From Desulfobulbaceae bacterium (lineage in GTDB: Bacteria > Desulfobacterota > Desulfobulbia > Desulfobulbales > Desulfobulbaceae): a stretch of 40,526 nucleotides of DNA. The notes below the pieces were generated by a model. The model had not been told where the DNA came from, made no database searches, and saw nothing but the letters and a program-made list of their open reading frames with translations. Location: positions 1-40,526 of the forward strand of contig JAABTP010000022.1 in assembly GCA_011389815.1 (NCBI GenBank). Reading direction: 5' to 3'. Every line of letters starts with the position of its first letter. Position 1 is the stretch's first letter. A program made the position numbers and the translations under genes. Below, piece after piece: positions 36,601-40,526 of this stretch.

Positions 36601-36997
36601 CTGGATTGGTTACGGCAGCAATAGTTCTTTGATGTCCTCCAATAGCCTTGCCTCCATGAATGACTTGGGTTCCCCCATGTTGATGGTGAGTATGGCTTGC
36701 TCTGCTGCCAGCTTCGGTTATCCACCTATGGACAGTGTTGGTGAGAGTGCCTTGCTTCAGGCAGACGGAGCCGCTGTAGGGTTCTTTGGGGCAACGGGGT
36801 TGTCTCATAATTACCTCTCAGATATAATGGCCGAAGGATTCTATAAAAGCCTGTTTGATCCCGCAATCACCAGGATTGGAGAGGCCGTTCAGGCTGGGAA
36901 ACGTCATTATCAATCTCAGGGGATGAAACGCTATCCTCTTGATATCTACAATCTGCTTGGTGATCCGGCTGCACATACTCCGGTCAACCGTCAGTAG
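27614..36997 (+). CDS. Giant secreted multidomain protein with SdrD-B repeats and C-terminal C25 (gingipain-type) peptidase
   Basis: From the ATG at 27614 (ggagg eight bases before) the product has 3,127 residues. Residues 1-49 form a long signal peptide with hydrophobic core ICWITGALILSLLPVAAQA; a shorter start at 27683-27695 is possible. Next come a unique region, a DUF11 domain (about 412-577) and a first SdrD-B-like domain (583-695). A DUF11-like stretch follows to about 1016, then SdrD-B-like repeats to 1772 with DxNGDG calcium-type loops (SDTNGDGIQDAGE, VDLNGDGIEQTGE). A GEVED domain (1774-1957), three more SdrD-B units (to 2280) and an Fn3-like domain follow. Then comes a PorU-like pre-peptidase region. 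The C25 peptidase domain (2777-3126) has catalytic His2994 (HYTGHSSW) and Cys3029 (SMACSAASFG). It lacks LPXTG, PEP-CTERM or T9SS sorting tails. A role in the surface layer, adhesion or maturation of other surface proteins is inferred. Confidence 0.9.
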   Translation: MTAQDINRLDGQRWARVSWLFDFMDMMMKKICWITGALILSLLPVAAQADNPDGELRIEIISAYNLVVDSNVTTPATYAPEAATLGAKVCNDGTEAMHEVQVYIGDYIEGGTSTPGSYPVFDSAGDSRTWLADTGEYSLTHESGSFANNEDASRAWVGTLEPGECRVEYWVVSYPRCVNVGGTPQEPPCDTAITGGSTTADDLSLSYDIWATGSYGAAETPLEAEDSRNLTLRSEISASANKIWPNGDNKVPDEYKAAIQESLGWDTWTPTGSNPFPGQVFETQGIWYDLGNVNQGFDNNNDGVPDQNAWLQPVGIPDVYDPGCFRLVGTYGILIVKLSGGGEKLIPFKDQMYFENIPDNTGVVGLVFYEYAALNGKCTGTLTPYQEVASGYLNEKFSGDYGTAFQITTQEPLASIAKGVSPETAGLGSTLTYTMTVTNPPSSSYPATAEYPGGLTVTVGDPDSGNPLVVRDTIPEGTQYVYDSAQVVSGSGITDVTILYTLNDGTTTSTKPANQTEANNVVALEWRANTGLVNDSTMTVGFQATVPGTYTEPFVSNTGCAAIGSGPCFDEDDAVTKITGSTSITGTVFEDDGTGSNNGNGTYDTADAGEVGIAGVPVGIYYDADGSGTYSEGDFLWEEVTTLADGSYTSSSTLPPGDWFAVVGDLPVTHDGWASTTGTVHGVTTTIGEATALDTGFAPALTLDKQFVGASPIKEGDVVTYTIDLNNELYAEGVAVSGGCEYLVWSSAESVTNSASTANKQFLNIPNAFGTQGPDGAYASGDYTGGNNQFITGSSFNIDPKSGNIIKVEALAQIYIASALTDDSAMFELYGAGAQTSIITTADLNTAVGAGNATLFSWDVTSLKTWDWTVFASASEFGIGLDKTGQADTNTIYLDALGYRITTDAVCENSPSTIIDPLPLYDTFDANKIEFASASPVPDRLVPYDDGDPTTDMYRIEWDNLGPLNPSETTQVTVNFTAMEPAGSPETVTNTAEVKNAYFTSGTPANDADDAETVNLNATASIGDFIWSDTNGDGIQDAGEPGIPGVTVYLCTTTDPCVSGAPDAVQTTTDSDGHYQFDYLDGTYYMAVDTTTLPDGFNATPTGDPDGTADGQTSVTVSGNTDNMDQDWGFNSTAGTITGSVWQDFDGDTNRDDNDTPFAGWIVTLYNSDGTVAGTTTTNADGTYIFGDLSNGDYYTTVTPPAGYTQTYDYDSILNNNSGTLTVNGNTFISDVDFAYQTGDNSIGDTLYVDLNGDGIEQTGEPGISDVTVSLYLDSGSVPGVLDPGDVLLGSEVTDSNGQYDFTNLPDGDYLIVPDEDDVDLPMVQQTGDPDESGVCTVCDGITSVTVTGGQDIDTADFGYEPDGGKIGDSIYWDVNGDGTQGAGEPGIEGVEVYLCTKPVGSLPCDPTDSEYVGTATTDADGKYLFYGLPDDDYVVTVGSGPGTEINDADQTADPDNNGLVCTDPLAYTCDSSQDVTINGNSYMGADFGYEPPLFIGDQLFIDMDGDGSPMENNDLPLAYVTVTLTDCGPDKDCATTGDNETYTTQTDENGNYAFVDGLVDGNKYIIEVDTNDEDLPAEYGALTPSYNGHDSDGTTDSSIELTLGSVPIDDADMGFKFPVINNTLSGTVCLEGSSVDGYCGSGLNLTDGVAGDESAYEGTTVYVSKWIDDGDGIVESGELFPITQTVTDENGDYSFTGLPSVSGSNESYLVSLDAPADLLELTTKLADTPPDTPADALKEYIDLDGHTTSVWQSISVADGNIVAGLDFAFQQTAAFDFGDLPLPFETKLAIDGARHLVPDPVNPDLYLGAGVTIEIDGKPSVGAIADEDDGIVPVNPDTCNAVDPRTSWNETDGGAVEVTAVGDGWLLGWIDFNGDGSLNGDNELIINEALSGGDTPKCIKFSIPADAFDGDGNFKAPGYARFRLFPVNAPALSLPRFAFKGDAKNGEVEDYLFNLGALSAIGDEILLLKPDGTTEGIEGVVVELQNEFCNAGVDCPTAVTDANGHYLFTGVGLGDYTVVVKEGISGLTQVYDPDSTVDGQHPVSVTTAGTEYLDADFWYAASAPTTGTIGDRIWNDADGDGVQDLGESGIGGITVVLKDSNGDPVKNSNGEDIKATTNPDGSYLLTDVPEGSGYTVEVSNPPSGGTSTTGGHSTTVDVGAGETVLTADFGYQFPEANTSDIGDTIYHEDIGGIAGVTVVLKDTNGDIIAQDVTDSNGNYLFPGLPPGDYTVEVTDTNGQLDSYVLTVDPDSGDALSESYSLTTVADTDYLDVDFGYNDPVPTYATVSSFNAYVNTANQIVLEWTTASEIGTIGFHLERLNEQSGEYQAVTKKLLPGMLAPPHGGTYRFVDKQAKPGKGYTYRVVEVALDNQGVISGPYVVQASKALPVNNQMFADGPEGYTLAHQDFSRKQLKRFTARSKFVQELAAAKKKKTGNTLKIPVKKNGLVYLTAVELAELSGMTRVKVEQSLRAKKCLLTLSGESIPVITSNTGSGLWFYGQGPGRKDVSHNVYLLELGKKGVKMKNTPGRPEKSVEVAQSYLAQVRLEENHQPLYFYNINKPLDDFWAWEYLFAYGNEYVLVHTVDTPYVTGEGMAMITVNLVSVANKKSSSAAPYKVAVLLNGHEIGTTEWSEKGAHSFQSEIPANWLYEDGNEVQIVSQLNRGVNYSLIYLDSIEVDYQRSYEVVDSKLSFSAADYDSVTIRGFKSSNVLALDITEPTNPLRLRTLPGKNQAGEYTITVSTKPGHDYYVVGASNVNFVGSITVDTPSQLRSAENQADYLVITSINLMDSAQRLADHRASEGMRTMIVDIEDVQDEFSHSLPDPEAIRDFLSYVYTHWSLVPKYVTLIGDGSYDYNDYMGYGAPLVPSVVVSTPDGFYPSDSVLADVVDDDGVPEYAIGRIPVVDSEELDRYIDKVMAYEHALEGGSKTMTLVTDQKDPLAGDFRASTDQVAALMPEYVQVDRLDADTLGYNGVKNGINVALREGSDILHYTGHSSWIGYGSNSSLMSSNSLASMNDLGSPMLMVSMACSAASFGYPPMDSVGESALLQADGAAVGFFGATGLSHNYLSDIMAEGFYKSLFDPAITRIGEAVQAGKRHYQSQGMKRYPLDIYNLLGDPAAHTPVNRQ

Positions 36998-37050
36998 CCT
37001 GGATCCCAAGAAGCAGCTTGCTGTAAGACAGCTTTTTGGTTCACTTTTAT

Positions 37051-37085
37051 AAGGAACGGCATCCGGCTGGGTCGTTCCTTTGCTT
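37051..37085 (+). terminator. Terminator after the giant protein gene
   Basis: aaggaacg (37051-37058) pairs with cgttcctt (37073-37080) around a 14-base loop, followed by tgcttt. It separates the giant gene from the peptide-modification cluster, about 40 bases before the PqqD start. Confidence 0.65.
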
Positions 37086-37118
37086 TGAAATTGCAGGGGA
37101 AATAAAGGAGAAAAGTTA

Positions 37119-37421
37119 GTGCAGCTTGACACAGTGTTCAGGAAAAGAGATAATATTGTTACGCGAAAGGTGATGGAGGAAACATTGCTTGTGCCTATTT
37201 CAGGTGAATTGGCTTCTATGGATAATTTATACTCAATGAATGAAACAGGGGCCTTTATCTGGGAGGCCCTTGATGGTTCACGTTCACTTGCTGAGATAGG
37301 GGAGCAATTGGAAAAGTTATATGATGCCGATTCTGTAGTCATTAAAGCGGATCTTATAGAGATTATTACAGCATTATTTGAGTCGGGGCTGATTGTGGAA
37401 ACCACCGGGAGTGAAGGTTGA
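37119..37421 (+). CDS. PqqD-family peptide chaperone of a RiPP-like cluster
   Basis: The 100-residue protein has the PqqD winged-helix layout: an N-terminal strand, the hallmark LYSMNETGAFIWEALDGSRS (Asn-x-x-Gly-x-x-x-W), then the LAEIGEQLEKLYD helix and a final ADLIEIITALFESGLI helix. Such proteins bind the leader of a precursor peptide and present it to a radical SAM enzyme. The start is a GTG with a good ribosome binding site (aaaggag, 8 bases before). The stop codon shares a base with the ATG of the radical SAM gene, so the two are made together. Confidence 0.9.
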   Translation: MQLDTVFRKRDNIVTRKVMEETLLVPISGELASMDNLYSMNETGAFIWEALDGSRSLAEIGEQLEKLYDADSVVIKADLIEIITALFESGLIVETTGSEG

Positions 37422-38581
37422 TGGTCAGGGAAAAGGATTGCTTTGGGATCGCTGACTCAGATATAGCACGGTATTTTACCAGGGCTACGGCATCGCGAAT
37501 ACCCTTGGCGGCCTCTTTTGAGTTGACCCGTCGTTGCAACTTTCGTTGTGTTCATTGCTATCTTGGTGACCAGAAGTCTATTCGGCGACATCAATATCGC
37601 GAGCTTGATAAAGATACAATTTTTCGTCTATTTGACGAGATGGTTGAGTCTGGAACCTTGTTTCTCCTTCTGACCGGAGGGGACCCTATGCTCCGGACTG
37701 ATTTTGTAGAAATTTATAAGTATGCTGTTCGGGCTGGATTACTGGTCACGGTATTCTGCAATGGTTCTTTGGTGACGGATGAAATCGTTCGAGCCTTTGT
37801 TGAATATCCACCAAGAATACTGGAAATTACAGTTTATGGAGCAACACAGGAGACCTTTGAAGCGGTAACCCAGCAACCCGGCTCTTTCTCCGCTTGTATA
37901 GCCGGAATAGAGCGGTTGCAAAAGGCAGGGATCAGGGTACGTTTGAAGACAATGGTGTTAACTTTGAATGTGGACGAATTTTCAGCTATTCGGCAGCTGG
38001 CAGAAGATATGGGCTTGCAGTTCCGGCATGATTGTTCCCTCCATGCAGCAGTGGCTCATGAGGATAATGGCGGGTGTTCAAATATCTGCGACAGCGAAGG
38101 TAGCTTGTCTGATACATTACAATATCGTGTTCTTCCTGAACAAGCAGCAGCTGTGGATTTGAGTATAGATAAGCTGGCACTTGAATTGGTTGAAGCAGCA
38201 GAAAAAACATGCCCGTCAGAGGCTACGTATCAATTGTACTACTGCGGTGCAGGAAAGTCGTCATATCATGTTACTCCCTATGGGGGATTGCAACCTTGTT
38301 TGATAGTGCGTACACATAGTGTTAATATATGCGATACTGGAGGACTTCAGGGCGGCTGGGACGGTGTGCTCCAGAACTTTACATCATGCAGGGCTTCCTC
38401 ATCATTTTCCTGTAATAACTGCAGAAGCAAAAACGTGTGTACTGCCTGTCCGGCTGTATTTGCCACAATGTCAGGCAATCCAGAGCAGGTTGATACTTTT
38501 TTTTGTCAGTATGCGAAAAAAAGAAGCGAAAAAAAAGAATTAAAGAGAGTGATATGGGCGAGGACAGAAGAGCGGGCGTGA
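37421..38581 (+). CDS. Radical SAM/SPASM peptide-modifying enzyme
   Basis: The 386-residue enzyme carries the radical SAM cluster CNFRCVHC (first Cys at residue 39 from the ATG at 37421; a TTG one codon earlier is an alternative) after the typical FELTRRC. The glycine-rich LLLTGGDPMLR strand follows. The SPASM part holds CGAGKSSYHVTPYGGLQPC and then CNNCRSKNVCTACP, FFCQY, the auxiliary Fe-S ligands. Such enzymes form carbon-sulfur, carbon-carbon or other crosslinks, or epimerise residues, in ribosomal peptides. PqqD directly upstream and a Cys-containing small peptide overlapping its 3' end point to a precursor substrate. The precise reaction cannot be read from the sequence. The last 25 residues are very basic because they overlap the start of the peptide gene. 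Confidence 0.93.
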   Translation: MVREKDCFGIADSDIARYFTRATASRIPLAASFELTRRCNFRCVHCYLGDQKSIRRHQYRELDKDTIFRLFDEMVESGTLFLLLTGGDPMLRTDFVEIYKYAVRAGLLVTVFCNGSLVTDEIVRAFVEYPPRILEITVYGATQETFEAVTQQPGSFSACIAGIERLQKAGIRVRLKTMVLTLNVDEFSAIRQLAEDMGLQFRHDCSLHAAVAHEDNGGCSNICDSEGSLSDTLQYRVLPEQAAAVDLSIDKLALELVEAAEKTCPSEATYQLYYCGAGKSSYHVTPYGGLQPCLIVRTHSVNICDTGGLQGGWDGVLQNFTSCRASSSFSCNNCRSKNVCTACPAVFATMSGNPEQVDTFFCQYAKKRSEKKELKRVIWARTEERA

Positions 38582-38739
38582 TAAAAAAAAAAGAGCAAAG
38601 AAATACAGAGCAGAAGCTTCATTATGAAAAGCCAAAATTGACACCGGTGTCTCTGTTTGCTGATCAAGTTCTATCGGGCTGTGCTAAACAATACCCAAAC
38701 TTTTTTTGTACAAATTACGGTAAGGACTTGACTTCTTGA
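38554..38739 (+). CDS. Candidate RiPP precursor peptide
   Basis: A 61-residue peptide from the ATG at 38554, or 53 residues from a GTG at 38578 that overlaps the radical SAM stop as GTGA. The leader holds YEKPKLTPVSLFADQVLSG, the pattern K-P-x-L-x-x-x-x-L-x-A-x-x-V-L-x-G of small peptides found beside PqqD/radical SAM genes in deltaproteobacteria. The tail after Ser-Gly begins with Cys43 and reads CAKQYPNFFCTNYGKDLTS, with a second Cys52. The Cys and aromatic residues are likely sites of modification. The gene overlaps the enzyme gene by 28 bases, so expression is coupled. The product and its activity are unknown. Confidence 0.75.
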   Translation: MGEDRRAGVIKKKEQRNTEQKLHYEKPKLTPVSLFADQVLSGCAKQYPNFFCTNYGKDLTS

Positions 38740-38743
38740 GTGA

Positions 38744-38896
38744 GTGAAATGGAGTGATGCATTAGTGTTTGTTGAGAAAAAGGTTGATGGATTTAACAAT
38801 GGCTTTTCGGTAGAGAAGGAGGGGAATTTACTTTCTCTGTTTGTTATCTATGCAGAGAATGGTTCAGTTCGGACAATCTTGGTGTCTTGTTTTTAG
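38744..38896 (+). CDS. Possible small protein between precursor and kinase-like gene
   Basis: A 50-codon frame from GTG 38744 (or GTG 38765) to TAG 38896 lies directly after the precursor gene. It reads like a real small protein: DALVFVEKKVDGFNNGFSVE, then LLSLFVIYAENGSVRTILVS. ggag precedes the second GTG at about nine bases. No family was recognised. It may be a second substrate, a clipped chaperone or chance; the 193-base gap has no other content. Confidence 0.35.
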   Translation: MKWSDALVFVEKKVDGFNNGFSVEKEGNLLSLFVIYAENGSVRTILVSCF

Positions 38897-38932
38897 ACAA
38901 TTAATAATACAGGGAAAAGGCTGATTGTTAAT

Positions 38933-39841
38933 ATGGTTCATCAGCAATTATTTATTCATCGGATTGGAGGATTGAGTGTTCATGTTGTAAACAGCATCCG
39001 AGCCGAGTTACAAGGTGAAGATACTGCCGAGTATTTGCATTTTGTTCGTCCTGTCGGTTCTCAAGGATCGGATGTTCAGGTCTGCATGACAAGTTCATTT
39101 AATCAATATAAGCCTGTGGCAGGCGATGTGATATTTGCTGCCCGATATTTAAGAATCCAAAAGGTTGGGAGGGGAATTCAGGTGCTTTACTACCGGATGG
39201 ATCCCCAGCCATATGTGACTATCTTGGTTGACCAGCAGTTTTCTCGGTTTTCGTTTTGTTTTTATTGTGGAAACGAGGAAAAGAGTTCCGGTAAAATTAA
39301 AAAGTATAGTGTTTATCCTTATAGAGCATCAGCAGATGCTCTTTTGTTGCAACACAGCTTCATTAATCATCAAGGAATGTTAATTCATGCTGGTGGTGGT
39401 TCTGTTCGGGGCAAGGGGATGGTTTTCGCCGGGATATCAGGTGCAGGTAAATCAACTCTTACTGAATTATTGAGTTCTTTTCCAACGAACCGACTCTTCA
39501 GCGAGGAGCGTTTGGTAGTTCGCTTTGTTGGGAACCAGTGGACTGTTTGGGGAACTCCATGGAAAGGGACCGGAAATATTGTACGCAATGAAAGTGCCCC
39601 TCTTTCAGCATTATTTTTTTTGAAACAGGCTGAAAAAACACATGTTACTGCATTAACTCCGTCACAAGGACTGCATCGTTTACTTCAGGTCGCCTCTATT
39701 CCCTGGTACAGTGCAGAGTGGACCAATAAGGGCATCGCTGTTTGTGAATCGTTGATTCGGGATATTCCTATGTTCGAGTTGGCTTTTCGACCGGATCAAA
39801 CGGCGATTCAGGAAGTGGAGCACCTTGCTGCTTCGCTGTAG
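38933..39841 (+). CDS. HPr-kinase-like P-loop protein of the RiPP-like cluster
   Basis: The 302-residue protein has Walker A GISGAGKST in the context HAGGGSVRGKGMVFAGISGA, the layout of HprK-related kinases found in many PqqD/radical SAM peptide clusters. The N-terminal 130 residues form a separate beta-rich domain typical of those proteins. A Walker B-like strand is less clear (RLFSEERLVVRF). These homologues are thought to use ATP in peptide processing or modification, but the role is unproven. The gene follows the precursor by 193 bases on the same strand. No ribosome binding site better than aaagg at 16 bases is seen before the ATG. Confidence 0.82.
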   Translation: MVHQQLFIHRIGGLSVHVVNSIRAELQGEDTAEYLHFVRPVGSQGSDVQVCMTSSFNQYKPVAGDVIFAARYLRIQKVGRGIQVLYYRMDPQPYVTILVDQQFSRFSFCFYCGNEEKSSGKIKKYSVYPYRASADALLLQHSFINHQGMLIHAGGGSVRGKGMVFAGISGAGKSTLTELLSSFPTNRLFSEERLVVRFVGNQWTVWGTPWKGTGNIVRNESAPLSALFFLKQAEKTHVTALTPSQGLHRLLQVASIPWYSAEWTNKGIAVCESLIRDIPMFELAFRPDQTAIQEVEHLAASL

Positions 39842-39871
39842 GCGGGTTGCCAAAAAAATGTGAGTTATCTT

Positions 39872-40486
39872 ATGAAGGGCCGTATTCAAAAAATATTGAT
39901 CCCTCTGTTTCTGCTCTGTTTGTATCCGAACATAATTGTCGCTGCTGAGTTACTCTACGAAGACTTTAATCTCTGCGAGACTCCTGACGGTTGGACCCTG
40001 GAAAACCTTGCTGGTTCCTGTTCTTGGCTCTTTAACAGCAATCGCCAGAACGAGACAGGCGGAGAAGGCTGTTACGCTATAGCCGATAGTGATAACTGCG
40101 CAGATCAACCAATGGATACAACGTTGAGTATTTCTTCTATTGACTGCTCCACCTCAAGCGGAACAAAGCTTTTCTTTAATTATGATGCATTGCATAGTAT
40201 TGGTAATACTTCATTTACTGTTCAGCTTTCCGTGAACGGCGGCACAGAGTGGGTGGATATATGGCATAGAACAGAATCCGATCTTGGCCCGAAAACAGCA
40301 AGTGTTGATATCAGTGCGGTAGCGGACGGCCAATCCTCTGTACTTCTCCGTTTTCATTACTACACGGATAAATCGGACTTCTGGTGGCAGGTTGATGATG
40401 TGAGGGTGTCCGCCGATGAAAAGAATACCTTTAACGGGATCCCCTTTTTACAGGCCCCTGACAGCCTTTTTCTGCTAGCTGGTTAA
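39872..40486 (+). CDS. Secreted choice-of-anchor-J-like (MAM-like) domain protein
   Basis: From the ATG at 39872 the protein has 204 residues: a signal peptide (ILIPLFLLCLYPNIIVAA) and one beta-sandwich domain. The pattern LYEDFN-x-C-x-x-P-x-GW, then YAIADSDN, STSSGTKLFFNYDA, QLSVNGGTEWVDIW and FWWQVDDVRV, is that of the choice-of-anchor J or MAM-like domain of surface proteins. The chain stops soon after the domain (GIPFLQAPDSLFLLAG), without an anchor, so a once longer protein may have been cut. A GTG at 39860 is a possible alternative start. It lies 30 bases after the kinase-like gene and could be co-transcribed; whether it is functionally linked is open. Confidence 0.75.
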   Translation: MKGRIQKILIPLFLLCLYPNIIVAAELLYEDFNLCETPDGWTLENLAGSCSWLFNSNRQNETGGEGCYAIADSDNCADQPMDTTLSISSIDCSTSSGTKLFFNYDALHSIGNTSFTVQLSVNGGTEWVDIWHRTESDLGPKTASVDISAVADGQSSVLLRFHYYTDKSDFWWQVDDVRVSADEKNTFNGIPFLQAPDSLFLLAG

Positions 40487-40526
40487 TCTTTTAATTTTAC
40501 ACCAGAAAAAAATGGACATTTGAGAT

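Noticed and set aside
36900-36997. Type IX secretion or LPXTG/PEP-CTERM sorting tail on the giant protein
   Set aside because: The chain ends directly after the C25 domain (NLLGDPAAHTPVNRQ) without any such motif.

Overview
This window looks like chromosomal DNA of a Gram-negative, Desulfobulbales-like member of the Desulfobacterota; a cable-bacterium relative is plausible. The outer-membrane machinery (BamA, lipoproteins), a DVU0772-type small protein, a PqqD/radical-SAM peptide cluster, a huge SdrD-B-repeat surface protein, and many relics, minisatellites and palindromic repeats all fit. The taxonomic placement is inference from gene content; no rRNA or other marker is present.

Layout. 1-0.6 kb: right-hand part of an IS1634-like (IS4 superfamily) element. 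0.7-5.5 kb: a REC-PAS-kinase-REC hybrid sensor protein, a large NlpE/META lipoprotein with an acidic linker and Cys-rich tail, and a small DVU0772-like protein. 5.7-11.1 kb: a nuclease-rich accessory patch with a DUF262/DUF1524 GmrSD-like protein, a HARE-HTH/GIY-YIG protein, a toxin-antitoxin pair whose toxin is broken by an internal deletion, and an AAA ATPase/PD-(D/E)XK protein. Two 145-bp relics of the 3' end of that ATPase family lie on either side of it. A 21-bp minisatellite also sits here. 11.3-17.2 kb: housekeeping genes on the minus strand (HAD phosphatase, HD phosphohydrolase, YkgJ protein, BamA, PlsC), with two GTAGGG-type palindromic repeats.

17.2-22.7 kb: a minus-strand stress-response-like module, apparently transcribed from a good sigma-70 promoter at 22.85 kb. 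In transcription order it holds a solute-binding/VWA lipoprotein, XpaC-like A, a 41-codon relic of a second VWA tail, XpaC-like B, a membrane-anchored solute-binding protein without VWA, a PIN-domain relic and TelA. The relic shows that the VWA-XpaC pair was duplicated. 23.1-26.3 kb: a zinc-ribbon protein with an extremely acidic repeat domain, tRNA-Phe with promoter and terminator, a DUF3800 protein and a PilZ protein. 26.4-27.6 kb: a YdjM-like membrane hydrolase and a 24-bp minisatellite.

27.6-37.0 kb: one giant secreted protein (about 3,100 residues) with DUF11, about ten SdrD-B-like repeats, a GEVED domain and a C-terminal gingipain-type (C25) peptidase domain whose His and Cys are present. 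37.1-40.5 kb: a compact RiPP-like cluster (PqqD-family chaperone, radical SAM/SPASM enzyme, a 61-residue precursor-like peptide ending in a Cys-containing tail, and an HPr-kinase-like P-loop protein), followed by a secreted choice-of-anchor-J-like protein. The most promising items for novelty are the RiPP-like cluster beside the C25 surface peptidase, and the duplicated TelA/XpaC/VWA module. All homology calls are by eye; no search was run.
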